Assembly: GCF_001592265.1 (NCBI RefSeq)
Contig: NZ_BCWP01000001.1
Location: forward strand, 62,001-126,000
Source of the DNA: Curvibacter delicatus NBRC 14919
Lineage (GTDB): Bacteria > Pseudomonadota > Gammaproteobacteria > Burkholderiales > Burkholderiaceae_C
Length of the DNA: 64,000 nucleotides
Direction of reading: 5' to 3'
A model generated the notes under the pieces. The model was given only the letters and a program-made list of their open reading frames with translations, was not told the origin of the DNA and did not search any database. The stretch's first letter is position 1; each line of letters opens with the position of its first letter. Below, in pieces: positions 7,780-18,272 of the stretch. A program made the position numbers and the translations under genes.

Positions 7780-8727
7780 ATGAACCAGCTCGACGCACTC
7801 AAACAGTTCACCACCGTGGTGGCGGATACCGGGGACTTCAGGCAGATTGCAGCCTTCAAGCCGCAGGATGCGACCACCAATCCTTCGCTCATCCTCAAGG
7901 CGGTGCAGAAGGCCGATTACCAGCCCTTGCTCAAGGAGACGGTGGCGCAATTCAGGGGGCGGCCGCTAGACGAGATCATGGACCGGCTGCTGGTCCGCTT
8001 CGGCTGCGAGATTCTTTCACTAATACCGGGGCGCGTTTCCACCGAGGTCGACGCTCGGCTGAGCTTCGACACCCAGGCCACCGTGGCGCGGGCCGAGCGC
8101 ATTGTTGAGCTGTACCAAGCGCAGGGTATCCACATCGACCGCGTGTTGATCAAGATCGCAGCCACCTGGGAAGGAATCCAGGCGGCCGCGCAGCTGGAGC
8201 GGCGCGGCATCCACACCAATCTGACCCTGCTGTTCTCCTTCTGCCAGGCGGTGGCCTGTGGCCAGGCCAAGGTACAACTGATCTCGCCTTTTGTTGGTCG
8301 CATCTATGACTGGTACAAGAAGACGGCCGGCGCCAGTTGGGATGAGGCCGCCCATGCTGGCGTCAACGACCCCGGCGTGGCCTCGGTACGCGCCATCTAC
8401 CAGCACTACAAGCGCTTCGACATCGCCACCGAGATCATGGGAGCGAGTTTCCGCAACATCGGACAGATCACGGCATTGGCAGGGTGCGATCTTCTGACGA
8501 TTTCGCCTGAACTGCTGGCTCAGCTCGCGGCCAGCGATGCGCCACTGGTGCGTGCACTGGATGTACAAGTGGCGCGTGCCATGGATTTGCCAGTAATCAG
8601 TTACGACGAACCGGGGTTCCGTTATGCGCTCAATGAAGATGCCATGGCAACTGACAAGCTGGCCGAGGGTATCCGCGCTTTTGCGGTCGATACCCGCAAG
8701 CTCGAACAGCTGATGCTGGCAGCCTGA
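7780..8727 (+). CDS. tal: Transaldolase
   Basis: It moves a dihydroxyacetone unit between sugar phosphates in the non-oxidative pentose phosphate pathway. The 315-residue length and sequence are those of the classical TalB type: the motif DATTNPSLI (about 30-38) and the Schiff-base lysine K125 in [14 protein letters not shown]. It starts immediately after the candidate operator, and pgi begins one base after its stop, so the two form an operon opposite hexR. No strong Shine-Dalgarno is seen upstream of the ATG. Confidence 0.97.
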   Translation: MNQLDALKQFTTVVADTGDFRQIAAFKPQDATTNPSLILKAVQKADYQPLLKETVAQFRGRPLDEIMDRLLVRFGCEILSLIPGRVSTEVDARLSFDTQATVARAERIVELYQAQGIHIDRVLIKIAATWEGIQAAAQLERRGIHTNLTLLFSFCQAVACGQAKVQLISPFVGRIYDWYKKTAGASWDEAAHAGVNDPGVASVRAIYQHYKRFDIATEIMGASFRNIGQITALAGCDLLTISPELLAQLAASDAPLVRALDVQVARAMDLPVISYDEPGFRYALNEDAMATDKLAEGIRAFAVDTRKLEQLMLAA

Positions 8728-8728
8728 C

Positions 8729-10300
8729 ATGCGTCGTTGTCGCTGTGACCATACGCCGGCTTGGGGCGCCTTGCGCGCGCTCTACGATACCCAGGGCCGT
8801 GACTTCGACCTGCGCCAGGCGTTTTCCGCTGATGTGCGGCGTTTTGAATGCTTCAGCTTGCAGGCGCCGCACGTGTTTGCCGACCTGTCGAAAAATCTGA
8901 TCAATGTTGCTGTCCAAGATCAGCTGCTCGAACTGGCGCACCAGTGCGGTGTGCAGGCGCATCGCGATGCCATGTTCCGTGGCGATGTGATTAACACGAC
9001 AGAGCAACGTAGAGTCATGCATTTCTTGTTGCGCTATCCGGCAACAGGCCTTGCGGATGCCGCGCAGGGGGCAACAAAAAATCTGACCAAAGAACTGGGC
9101 CAGGTGCATGCCACCCTCAGCGTTATGCTGACCTACGCCGATATGGTGCGTCATGACGAAGGTATCACCGACATCGTCAATATTGGCATTGGCGGCTCCG
9201 ATCTGGGACCGCAGATGGCGGTGCTGGCGCTCGATGAATTTGTGGCCCAGAACAAGCGTTTCCACTTTGTCTCCAGTGTCGACGGTCATGAACTCAGCCA
9301 GGTGCTGCGGCAGGTCCAGCCCGAGAGCACGCTGTTCCTGATCGCCTCCAAGTCCTTCACCACCCTGGAGACCATGACCAACGCGCGCTCGGCCAAGGCC
9401 TGGTTCGAGGCCAAGGGCGGGCGCGACATCGCGAGGCATTTCTGTGCCCTCACCAGCAATGTCGAGGCGGCGCGCGAATTCGGCATCGGAACCACGTTCG
9501 ATTTCTGGGACTGGGTCGGCGGACGCTATTCCATGTGGTCGGCCATCGGTTTGCCGATTGCGATTGCCATCGGGCCGGAGCGTTTTCGCGAGATGCTGGC
9601 CGGTGCGCATGCCATGGACGAACATTTTCGCAACGAACCGCTGGAACGCAATCTGCCGGTGCGTCTCGCCTTGCTCGACGTCTGGTACCGTAACTTCCAC
9701 GGCTTCGGCAGCCGCAGTGTGGCGCCGTATCACAGCGGCCTGCGCCGTATGCAGGCCTACCTGCAGCAACTGGAGATGGAAAGCAACGGCAAGCGAGTGG
9801 ATGAAGAGGGCCAGGCCCTGCCTTATGCCACGTCCCCCGTGATCTGGGGTGAGCCGGCGGCCAACGGCCAACACGCCTATTTCCAGATGCTGCACCAGGG
9901 CAGTGACGTGATTCCGGTGGAATTCATCGCAGTGAAGAAGGTGTCACACTCGCTGCCGGAACATCACCACAAGCTGCTGGCTAATGCGCTGGCACAGTCG
10001 CGCGCGCTGATGCTGGGGCAGCAGGATGCTGGGGGGCACCGTCATCTGCCAGGCAACCGCCCGAGCACTTTTCTGCTGCTGGACGAGCTGACGCCGGCCA
10101 GCCTGGGGGCCATCATCGCGCTGCAGGAACATCGCGTGTTCGTGACCGGCTCACTCTGGGGCATCAACAGCTTCGACCAGTGGGGCGTGGAACTCGGCAA
10201 GGTGCTGGCCAAGGACATGGAGCAGCGCTTGGACAGCGGCAACGCCGATGGGTTGGATGCTTCCAGCGCCGGCTTGTTGAAAAAATTAAGAGCCAAATAG
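8729..10300 (+). CDS. pgi: Glucose-6-phosphate isomerase
   Basis: It interconverts glucose-6-phosphate and fructose-6-phosphate. The 523-residue protein has the SIS sugar-binding segment IGIGGSDLGPQM (about 152-163), SKSFTTLET, and the PGI signature GSLWGINSFDQWGVELGK near residue 475. The ATG at 8729 is one base after the transaldolase stop, indicating coupling. The final codons (RAK and TAG) run into a GCTAC-type repeat. A bidirectional terminator follows 68 nt downstream. Confidence 0.97.
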   Translation: MRRCRCDHTPAWGALRALYDTQGRDFDLRQAFSADVRRFECFSLQAPHVFADLSKNLINVAVQDQLLELAHQCGVQAHRDAMFRGDVINTTEQRRVMHFLLRYPATGLADAAQGATKNLTKELGQVHATLSVMLTYADMVRHDEGITDIVNIGIGGSDLGPQMAVLALDEFVAQNKRFHFVSSVDGHELSQVLRQVQPESTLFLIASKSFTTLETMTNARSAKAWFEAKGGRDIARHFCALTSNVEAAREFGIGTTFDFWDWVGGRYSMWSAIGLPIAIAIGPERFREMLAGAHAMDEHFRNEPLERNLPVRLALLDVWYRNFHGFGSRSVAPYHSGLRRMQAYLQQLEMESNGKRVDEEGQALPYATSPVIWGEPAANGQHAYFQMLHQGSDVIPVEFIAVKKVSHSLPEHHHKLLANALAQSRALMLGQQDAGGHRHLPGNRPSTFLLLDELTPASLGAIIALQEHRVFVTGSLWGINSFDQWGVELGKVLAKDMEQRLDSGNADGLDASSAGLLKKLRAK

Positions 10301-10353
10301 GCTATTAATCCTTTCTGATATTGCGCGACCAGCTACTGAATTAATAGCAGAAT
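10298..10353 (+). repeat. GCTAC/GTAGC-type repeat at the pgi 3' end (copy 2)
   Basis: The pgi stop codon begins a copy of the repeat seen at 3645: a degenerate TAGGCT...CCTTT block, then GCGC, then AGCTACT-GAATTA-ATAGCA. The last few pgi codons, with their AAATTAAGAGCCAAA sequence, may also belong to it. Confidence 0.65.
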
Positions 10354-10367
10354 TGTCCAAACAAAGA

Positions 10368-10401
10368 AAAACCCGCAGCGCTTGCGCACTGCGGGTTTTT
10401 T
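10368..10401. terminator. Bidirectional terminator between pgi and groEL
   Basis: AAAACCCGCAG and CTGCGGGTTTT form an 11-bp stem with T runs on both sides, so it can end transcription of pgi (+) and groEL (-), which converge here. Confidence 0.9.
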
Positions 10402-10444
10402 GATGGTCGTGAGCGCCAACACTCATCGACGCAGCATGGCGATT

Positions 10445-10509
10445 CAGGGCTAGGCGCGGCGACGCAGACAGTACCTTGGGGTACGGCAAGCCGCCGCAAC
10501 GACGCCCTG
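10445..10509. repeat. Long nested palindrome downstream of groEL
   Basis: Three nested stems share one axis: CAGGGC/GCCCTG (outer), GCGGCG/CGCCGC (middle) and GTACC-TTGG-GGTAC (inner), spanning 65 nt. It sits 20 nt past the groEL stop. It resembles a REP-like family I associate with Burkholderiales (a PyTAC...GTAC core flanked by GC arms). No second copy was seen in this window. Confidence 0.65.
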
Positions 10510-10529
10510 GATCGTCAGGCAAGGAGCCC

Positions 10530-12200
<1,671 letters not shown>

Positions 12201-12245
12201 TCAATAAGAGGTGGAAATTGCTGTGATTTATTTTTAGCTTCGGCC

Positions 12246-12279
12246 GGGGCTTTGCCCCTTCACTTGGCTGCACCAAGTG
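12246..12279. repeat. Paired hairpins in the groES-groEL spacer
   Basis: GGGGC-TTT-GCCCC (12246-12258) and CACTTGG-CTGCA-CCAAGTG (12261-12279) lie between the two chaperonin genes. Neither is followed by a T run in the transcribed direction, so they look like mRNA stability or processing structures rather than terminators. Confidence 0.55.
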
Positions 12280-12310
12280 AGCCTGTGCTGAAAATGAATC
12301 GCGATGCGAT

Positions 12311-12601
12311 TTATTTCTCGACGACGGCGAACAGGTCGTCTTCCTTCATCACCAGCAGTTCATCGCCATCGACCTTGACGGTCTGGCCGCTGTACTTGCC
12401 GAACAGGACGCGGTCGCCAACTTTCACGTTCATGGCCACGAGTTCGCCCTTGTCGTTCTTCTTGCCGGGACCAACGGCCAGCACCTCACCTTGGTCAGGC
12501 TTCTCGGCGGCGCTGTCGGGGATGACGATGCCGGAGGCGGTTTTGGTTTCGTTTTCCACGCGCTTCACGATCACGCGGTCGGCCAGAGGACGCAGTTTCA
12601 T
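12311..12601 (-). CDS. groES: Co-chaperonin GroES (10-kDa subunit)
   Basis: It caps the GroEL ring and controls substrate release. The 96-residue sequence is typical throughout: [18 protein letters not shown], the mobile loop around [15 protein letters not shown], and [15 protein letters not shown] near the end. GGAG lies close upstream of the ATG. It is first in the groES-groEL operon and lies downstream of the CIRCE operator. Confidence 0.98.
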   Translation of the reverse strand: MKLRPLADRVIVKRVENETKTASGIVIPDSAAEKPDQGEVLAVGPGKKNDKGELVAMNVKVGDRVLFGKYSGQTVKVDGDELLVMKEDDLFAVVEK

Positions 12602-12692
12602 CAGGAATCTCCTTGAGTTTGAAACAATGGGTGGTTAAATCCGAAGCATCAGCGGTTAAGTTGGTGCTCATTAACTTTGTTGGATGGTGTTG

Positions 12693-12719
12693 TTAGCACT
12701 CAAATCCAGCGAGTGCTAA
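12693..12719. promoter_or_regulatory. CIRCE operator (HrcA binding site)
   Basis: A perfect inverted repeat, TTAGCACTC, nine bases, GAGTGCTAA, matches the canonical CIRCE element bound by the HrcA repressor. It sits 92 nt upstream of groES and overlaps the end of the promoter -10 region. Confidence 0.97.
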
Positions 12720-12746
12720 TCATAAGGCTTTTTAGTCGGCTTTCAA
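12719..12746 (-). promoter_or_regulatory. groESL promoter, sigma-70 with overlapping sigma-32-like boxes
   Basis: On the minus strand TTGAAA (12746-12741), a 16-nt spacer and TATGAT (12724-12719) make a good sigma-70 promoter. The same DNA reads CTTGAAA, 13 nt, CCTTATGAT, close to the sigma-32 consensus. The CIRCE element begins where the -10 box ends, so HrcA would block initiation. Dual HrcA and sigma-32 control is inferred from the sequence. Confidence 0.75.
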
Positions 12747-12813
12747 GACAGGGCAAGTTACACTCCCGCGGGTTAAGGAAATGACAGCCTCCTGTTACCC
12801 ACCTGCCTGATCC

Positions 12814-13995
12814 GTGTCTGAGTCCCTGCCCCCCCTCTCCGGTCGTTCCTTCGGCATGCGGCTGGCCTGCGTGTTGTGCGTGTGCGCGGTGCTGGTGGGG
12901 CTGGATCTGTGGCAACGTGTCCCGCCGCCGGCTCGGCCCCGCGCGGTGTGGCCTGTGCCGACGGACAGCATGCCGACGACAACACTGATCCCGCGCGCCG
13001 GCGGCCAGATTCCAATGCCGGCCAACACGCCGGCAGCCCATGCGAGCACGCTGCTGCCGCTGCCGGCAGACAACGCCGTGTCACTGTTGGCCTTCTGGTT
13101 TGCCGGTTCGCGCGAAAGCGGGCCAGATGTGCAGATTGCCGCCTCGGCGTTCGACCGCAGCCGTCAGCAGTGGAGCGCTGCACGCTTTGTGGTGAACCGC
13201 CATGAGGCGGGTGTGCAGCTGGGTTTTGGCTTGCGCCGCCTGGGCAACCCGGTGGCCTGGCGTGATGCGGACGGACGCATCCACCTGTTTGTCGTGGCCA
13301 CCGGCCTGGGCGGCTGGGCGGCCGGGCGCATCCTGCACCTGCGCCAGGTCGATGGCGGACCGGACTTTGAGCAACTGGCTTTTGCACCGGTGCGCGTGCT
13401 GCCGCTGTCCTGGGCGTGGAACACCAGTCACCTGGTGCGTGCCATGCCGCTGCCCCTGGCCGATGGCGGCATGGTGCTGCCGGCTTATTTCGAGCTGGGC
13501 AAGAAATACCCGGTGGCCTTGCGTTTTGACGCGCATGGCGAGTTCCGTGGCATGGTGCGCATGTCGCAGCGCGGCTACCTGCTGCAGCCCACACTGTTGA
13601 TGCGCAACGAGACCGACTGGCTGGCCTTGCTGCGCGACAACAGCGCGGAGAAAAAGCTGCGGGCCGTGCAGACGCTGGACGGTGGCCAGCACTGGCAGGA
13701 CCTGCCAGACCCGGGCCTGCACAATCCGGATGCCGCCATTGCTGCGCTGACACTGGAGCCAGGGCTGATGCTGTTGGCGCACAACCCGCGCCCTGATTCG
13801 CGTGCCGTGCTGGATCTGAGTGTTTCCAGTGATGGCTTGCAGTGGCGCCGCCTGCTGACACTGGCCCAAGGCGAAAGACCGAGCGAATACTCCTACCCGT
13901 CCCTGGCCTGGGCCGACGGCAGCTTGTGGGTCAGTTATACCGACCAGCGGCGCACGATTGCCTGGCAGCGGCTGGACCCCGCTGACAAACGCTGA
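12814..13995 (+). CDS. Membrane-anchored sialidase-like (BNR_2-type) propeller protein
   Basis: A 393-residue protein with a likely N-terminal membrane anchor (about residues 15-32, MRLACVLCVCAVLVGLDLW region) and a propeller domain in the periplasm. It has marks of the BNR/sialidase-like family: WFAGSRESGPDV near residue 97, LLQPTLL, HNPDAAIAAL, repeated SSDGLQW and DGGQHW Asp-box-like turns, and a late EYSYPSLAWADGSLWVSYT strand. The substrate cannot be read; true sialidase activity is unproven. The GTG start at 12814 lacks a clear ribosome site; the ATG at 12856 would keep the anchor. It is followed 11 nt later by a polytopic membrane protein gene, suggesting a two-gene unit. Confidence 0.75.
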   Translation: MSESLPPLSGRSFGMRLACVLCVCAVLVGLDLWQRVPPPARPRAVWPVPTDSMPTTTLIPRAGGQIPMPANTPAAHASTLLPLPADNAVSLLAFWFAGSRESGPDVQIAASAFDRSRQQWSAARFVVNRHEAGVQLGFGLRRLGNPVAWRDADGRIHLFVVATGLGGWAAGRILHLRQVDGGPDFEQLAFAPVRVLPLSWAWNTSHLVRAMPLPLADGGMVLPAYFELGKKYPVALRFDAHGEFRGMVRMSQRGYLLQPTLLMRNETDWLALLRDNSAEKKLRAVQTLDGGQHWQDLPDPGLHNPDAAIAALTLEPGLMLLAHNPRPDSRAVLDLSVSSDGLQWRRLLTLAQGERPSEYSYPSLAWADGSLWVSYTDQRRTIAWQRLDPADKR

Positions 13996-14006
13996 GACCA
14001 CGCACC

Positions 14007-14684
14007 ATGGACTGGACCGCCCAACTCAACAGCCTGCTGTCGACGCAGGTCCCGGTGCTACCTTCGCCCGGCATGGTGCGCCTGTACCTGGCGCTGAGCT
14101 GGGCCCTGGTGCTGGCCACATTCGGGCTCTGGCTGTTGCGGCGCTGGGGGCCGGCGGGCAAGTCCATCTGGTACTGGCTCTTGCCGGCAGGTCTGGCGCT
14201 CTGGGCTGCGTGGCCGGGGGCGCTGTCGCCCACCTACTGGCTGGGGCTGGCATTCCAGGCGCCGAGCCTGATGAGCGCGGTGCTGTGCGGCTTGTTCGTG
14301 CTGCGGCAGTTCAAGCCGGCGGTGCTGCCGGCAACGTGCTGTGCGCTGCCATGGTATTTCGGCATGCTGGGCATTGTGTTGGGCTGGCTGCTGTTGCTGG
14401 ATACCTTTGCGGTGTGGCCCGTGTCGCTGTATGCGCTCGGTTTCAGCCCGGTCTCGTTGGCCGTGGTGGCACTGGTCGCCGGCCTGCCATGGCTGTTGGC
14501 GGGGCAACGCCAGTCGACGCGCAACATATCGCTTCTGCTCGTTGCGGTGCTTCTGCTGCAGGTGCTGTTGCGGCTGCCGACTGGCAACCTGTGGGACGCT
14601 CTGCTCGATCCCTGGCTGTGGATCGTGTTGCAGCTTGAGGGGCTGCAGCGCGGGCTGCGCCGCTTTCGCAGCAGTCAGTCCTGA
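14007..14684 (+). CDS. Polytopic membrane protein of unknown function
   Basis: A 225-residue protein with about six hydrophobic segments (about residues 24-44, 54-70, 76-98, 109-133, 138-158, 167-185), many Trp and Leu residues, and no motif I can assign. It begins 11 nt after the sialidase-like gene and converges on a GT39 glycosyltransferase gene, so a role in the same envelope glycan process is inferred. It could be a transporter or flippase component or an accessory subunit. Confidence 0.65.
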   Translation: MDWTAQLNSLLSTQVPVLPSPGMVRLYLALSWALVLATFGLWLLRRWGPAGKSIWYWLLPAGLALWAAWPGALSPTYWLGLAFQAPSLMSAVLCGLFVLRQFKPAVLPATCCALPWYFGMLGIVLGWLLLLDTFAVWPVSLYALGFSPVSLAVVALVAGLPWLLAGQRQSTRNISLLLVAVLLLQVLLRLPTGNLWDALLDPWLWIVLQLEGLQRGLRRFRSSQS

Positions 14685-14700
14685 TGTCAGGCGACGTGCA

Positions 14701-16464
14701 TCAACGCGTCAACAACCATTCACGCTTGAACAACCACTGCTGCGGCTGCCACAGATTGGCCAGCGTGACTTCGCCTGGCATATGCCGGCTGGTGAGCAGC
14801 CAGCGCTCCCCCAGTACTCGGCACTGAGGCAGACACGTCGGTGCGGTTTCCGCGCTGTCGGACTGGATCCACACCACGCCGTCATGGGAGGCGAGCAACT
14901 GCTGGAGCTGCTGTGCCGGCATCGGCAAGGTGGTCCCCGGCGCGACCCGGGCCAGGGCGCGGCCCCCGGTGTCGTAGGGGATGAACTGGCGCTGGCCCGG
15001 CAGCAGGAACTGGAAACGCTCAAACTGGCTGTTAAAGCCATTGGGGACGGCAATGCGCCCGGCAGGCGTCGCAGTGGCGGCCTCATAGAGCCCGACCGGG
15101 CCATCCATGGGGGCCACCGTCAGGTCGAACGTGGCATAGACCAGCAGGCCTGCCAGCACGGCACCGGTGCGCGTCCAGGTGGCATGCCACAGACCGATGA
15201 CGATGACGCAGGCCCCCAGGCCGACGGTCAACAAAACGAGGCCGATGTCCGTGGCCGACGACAGGCCCAGCGCATGGCCGACCCAGGCAATGCGCCCCAG
15301 CACCAACAAGGCCAGGCCTGACAGCAGCAGGGTCGGCACAAACCACAGGCGTCCGATGCTGCGCCAATGGAGCGCCAGCAGCATGGCCACCACCGGCATG
15401 GCCGGAATGACATAACGCGCCGAACGCTGGCTTGGGAACAGGAAGACCAGCAGCCAGACCGCAGCCCAGGCCAGCAGGATGGCTTGGTGTGGCGGCAAGG
15501 GCAGCTTGGTACGCAGCCGCGGCAGTTGTTTCAAACCCAGCCAAGCCAAGCCAATGACGGCGAAGGCCAGCAGACCGGCATTGACTGCATAGGCCAGCAG
15601 CTGCGACCAGAGGCTGGAGCCGCTGAGTGACAGCGCCTCCTGCCAGTAGCCGCGTGCGTCGGAGAACTTGGCGGCGTTCTCGCCAACGATGAACTCGCGC
15701 CAGACCGCAGCCGGGTCGGGGTCGAGTACGAACCAGAGCGCGAACACGCCCAGGGCCAGCAGTGCGCTGAACGCCGTGCGCAGGGTGTGGCGCAGCAGTG
15801 TGCGCCACGTCAGATGTGATTCGCTCAGCACCAGGGCCAGCCACCAGGCCGCCGCCGCCGGCGCGATGAGGGCAAACGACTTGTAGGCCAGGCCCAGTCC
15901 CAGGCCCAGGCCGAACAGGGCATGCAGGCCCCAGCCGGGGCCGTTGGCAGGCTGGCGCAGCCGTTGCCACAGCAGGCTGAAGAGCGGCAGGCTGAACCAA
16001 AAGGTCTCGGGCGCGCTGGTCAGGTAGGGCCGGCCGTAGCGGAAGGTGCTGAGAAAGACCAGATAGACGCAGGCGGCGATCAGGCCATCGCGCCAGTGCC
16101 GCGTGATCAGCCGCACGCTCCAGGCGATGGCGGCGGCGATCAGCAGCGTGTAGATGAGGCTCGGCGTGCGCAGGGCGGCCAGGCTCCAGTGCTGGCCCCA
16201 ATCGCCCGCCACCATGGCCTGCCAAAACAGCAGCGGTGGCTTGGTGTTGCGCGTGTCGGCCAGCTCGGAGGCCAGCGGCAGCCAGTGGCTGGTTTCCGCC
16301 GTCTTGCGCGCGATATGGGCATAGACCATCTCGTCGCCATTGGTCGGGATGTACTGCCCGCCCAGCCCGCAGGCATAGACCGCGATGGCCAGCAGCAACA
16401 GGGCCAGCCAGATGAAAGTAGGGTCAGCCGCAGAGGCTGGGGTCGAGTAGCCGGAAGAGCGCAT
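14701..16464 (-). CDS. ArnT-like membrane glycosyltransferase (GT39/PMT superfamily)
   Basis: The 587-residue protein has a GT-C fold: an N-terminal membrane segment, then the acidic loop motif GDEMVYAHIARKT (about 44-56) that holds the catalytic Asp-Glu, the RNTKPPLLFWQ motif near residue 73, about ten further membrane segments, and a soluble C-terminal periplasmic domain. This pattern fits enzymes that move sugar from undecaprenyl phosphate to lipid A, glycan or protein. The GtrA and GT9 genes lie upstream on the same strand, suggesting a surface-glycan or LPS-modifying cluster. The acceptor is unknown. Confidence 0.82.
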   Translation of the reverse strand: MRSSGYSTPASAADPTFIWLALLLLAIAVYACGLGGQYIPTNGDEMVYAHIARKTAETSHWLPLASELADTRNTKPPLLFWQAMVAGDWGQHWSLAALRTPSLIYTLLIAAAIAWSVRLITRHWRDGLIAACVYLVFLSTFRYGRPYLTSAPETFWFSLPLFSLLWQRLRQPANGPGWGLHALFGLGLGLGLAYKSFALIAPAAAAWWLALVLSESHLTWRTLLRHTLRTAFSALLALGVFALWFVLDPDPAAVWREFIVGENAAKFSDARGYWQEALSLSGSSLWSQLLAYAVNAGLLAFAVIGLAWLGLKQLPRLRTKLPLPPHQAILLAWAAVWLLVFLFPSQRSARYVIPAMPVVAMLLALHWRSIGRLWFVPTLLLSGLALLVLGRIAWVGHALGLSSATDIGLVLLTVGLGACVIVIGLWHATWTRTGAVLAGLLVYATFDLTVAPMDGPVGLYEAATATPAGRIAVPNGFNSQFERFQFLLPGQRQFIPYDTGGRALARVAPGTTLPMPAQQLQQLLASHDGVVWIQSDSAETAPTCLPQCRVLGERWLLTSRHMPGEVTLANLWQPQQWLFKREWLLTR

Positions 16465-16503
16465 GGAAGTCCCGATGCCGGGCTGCCCCGGCGATGCCCG
16501 GCA

Positions 16504-16995
16504 TTATGGCTTGCGGCGGTGACGGAAGGTCCAGCGGTCGTTGGCCACGAAGTTGCTGACGCTGGCGATCACGATGGCGATCACATTGGCCAGCAGATAG
16601 TGCATGAAGTGCGTCAGCCACAGGGTGAGTGCGTACTGCAGCAGGATGCCCAGCCAGGAGGCGGTGGCGTATTGGCCCAGCTGCGTCAGCAGGTTGCGCT
16701 TCGAGTAGCCCGCCTCGTGCTGCATCGAGGTGGCGTGCAGCCGGTCGGACCATGTCCACAGCCGGTTCCAGGTGAAGTTGTTGACCGTGGCCACCGCGAT
16801 GGCGAGTGCCAGCGAGAAATAGGGTTTGCTGCCCGGCGCTTCGATGGCGTTGAACAGGAACTCGTGTGCGGTATAGAGCACGGCCAGATTCACCACCGTG
16901 CCGCTGGCGCCGACCAGGCCGAAGCGCACATAGCGGAAGCTGTGCAGCCAGTCGATCAGGCGCCAGATGCGCTCGCGCAAGGAAGACGCACTCAT
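16504..16995 (-). CDS. GtrA family membrane protein
   Basis: GtrA-like proteins are small four-helix membrane proteins thought to flip undecaprenyl-phosphate-linked glucose or act in related polysaccharide export. The 163-residue protein has four hydrophobic segments, the family N-terminal RYVRFGLVGASGTVVNL and the signature NNFTWNRLWTW, and ends SNFVANDRWTFRHRR. The start at 16995 is chosen because it overlaps the upstream GT9 stop by ATGA. With GT9 before it and GT39 after it, it likely supplies the lipid-linked donor for the GT39 enzyme. Confidence 0.87.
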   Translation of the reverse strand: MSASSLRERIWRLIDWLHSFRYVRFGLVGASGTVVNLAVLYTAHEFLFNAIEAPGSKPYFSLALAIAVATVNNFTWNRLWTWSDRLHATSMQHEAGYSKRNLLTQLGQYATASWLGILLQYALTLWLTHFMHYLLANVIAIVIASVSNFVANDRWTFRHRRKP

Positions 16996-18254
16996 GCCGC
17001 GGTGGGCTCCGGTAATTCGCGCAGGGCCTGCAGGGCATCGGCCAGCACGGGATCGGGGGCGATGCGTTTGAGGCACTGGTTGTCGCCGTCACAGAAGGTC
17101 AGGCGGTGGTTGTAGGCCGAGAGGCAGGGTGAGCAGGCGATGCCGGACTCGTACACGGTGGCTTGAGGGCCTAGATGTGCAGGGCGCAGGCCGGGCAGCG
17201 GTCCGTAGAGCTTGCCGGTCTCTGGGCCGAAGAACATCAGGACGCGGATCGGCGTCAGGCTGGCGAAATGGCCCGGGCCGCCATCGTTGGTCAGCAGCAG
17301 GTGGCTGGCGTGGAACAGCATCAGCAGCTCGCGCAGGCTGCGCGTGTAGCCGGTCAGGGCCACACACAGTTCGCTGCCGACCTGGGCGCGGATCTCATTG
17401 GCCAGGGCGGTGTCGTCCTTCAGGCCGATGAAGGCCACGGCATGGCCCTGGTCGCACAGGCCGCGGGCGACGCGGGCATAGTGCGCAGCCGGCCAGGCGC
17501 GCTCGGGCAGGATGCCGCCGCCGGGGTACATGAGCACGAGCTTGCGACCGGCCAGCACCGGGTGGTCGGCCAGCACCTGGGCCCGATAGGCCTGCAACTC
17601 CTCCGCGGTGAAGGGCACCGACAGGCCGGTCTCGCTCGGCAGCTCGCGGATGGGTGCGGCCTTGTTGCGTGGTGCGCCATCGCTTTCCAGCGCGTCGACC
17701 AGCGAGAGAAACTGCTTGCTGATGTGCTGGTAGGGGTTGTAGGGAATGGCGTAGTTGATATAGCTGCCGCGGTACAGGCCTTCCTGAGTATGCGGCGTGA
17801 AGCCGGCGCGCCGGGGGGCGCCGGTCAGGTAGGACAGCAGGCTGCTGACGCGCGAGAACAGCTCGCAGTCGATCACGGCATCAAGCGGCAGGCGGCGCAT
17901 GGCCAGCGTGACACGCAGGATGTCGCGCAGCAACCGGAAACCCGAACTGTCGTCGATCGCGTGCAGGTGCTCGTGCGCTGCCAGCCCGAGCATGCGCGCG
18001 ACTTCCTGGTTCTTCTTCAACTGCAGCACATGCACCGTGGCGCCGGGGTAACGCTGGCGCAGCGCCGCGAACATCGGGCCGGCCAGCACAACGCTGCCCA
18101 TCTCGGACAGCAGGATGACCAGAATGTGGCGCGGTGCGCGGCTGCGGTCTACCTTCGGTGCGCGCGTGCCGATCAGCCGCGCCCACAGCGACACAGCGCC
18201 GCACAGGAGCTGGCCAACCCAGCGATCTATCCAGCGTTGCGTCTGCAGCTTCAT
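16992..18254 (-). CDS. Glycosyltransferase family 9 (heptosyltransferase-like)
   Basis: Family 9 enzymes transfer heptose or related sugars to the LPS inner core from the cytoplasmic face. The 420-residue protein has the N-terminal HILVILLSEMGSVVLAGPM strand-loop, the LMYPGGG segment and the family motif TNDGGPGHFASLTPIRVLMFFGPE around residues 310-333. The C-terminal region has four cysteines in CSPC...C...C spacing, which might bind a metal. It is upstream of and overlaps the GtrA gene by ATGA, and lies downstream of metK by 18 nt, so metK read-through is possible. The sugar is not determinable. Confidence 0.85.
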   Translation of the reverse strand: MKLQTQRWIDRWVGQLLCGAVSLWARLIGTRAPKVDRSRAPRHILVILLSEMGSVVLAGPMFAALRQRYPGATVHVLQLKKNQEVARMLGLAAHEHLHAIDDSSGFRLLRDILRVTLAMRRLPLDAVIDCELFSRVSSLLSYLTGAPRRAGFTPHTQEGLYRGSYINYAIPYNPYQHISKQFLSLVDALESDGAPRNKAAPIRELPSETGLSVPFTAEELQAYRAQVLADHPVLAGRKLVLMYPGGGILPERAWPAAHYARVARGLCDQGHAVAFIGLKDDTALANEIRAQVGSELCVALTGYTRSLRELLMLFHASHLLLTNDGGPGHFASLTPIRVLMFFGPETGKLYGPLPGLRPAHLGPQATVYESGIACSPCLSAYNHRLTFCDGDNQCLKRIAPDPVLADALQALRELPEPTAA

Positions 18255-18272
18255 GCCCGGCCGTCCCCGCCT

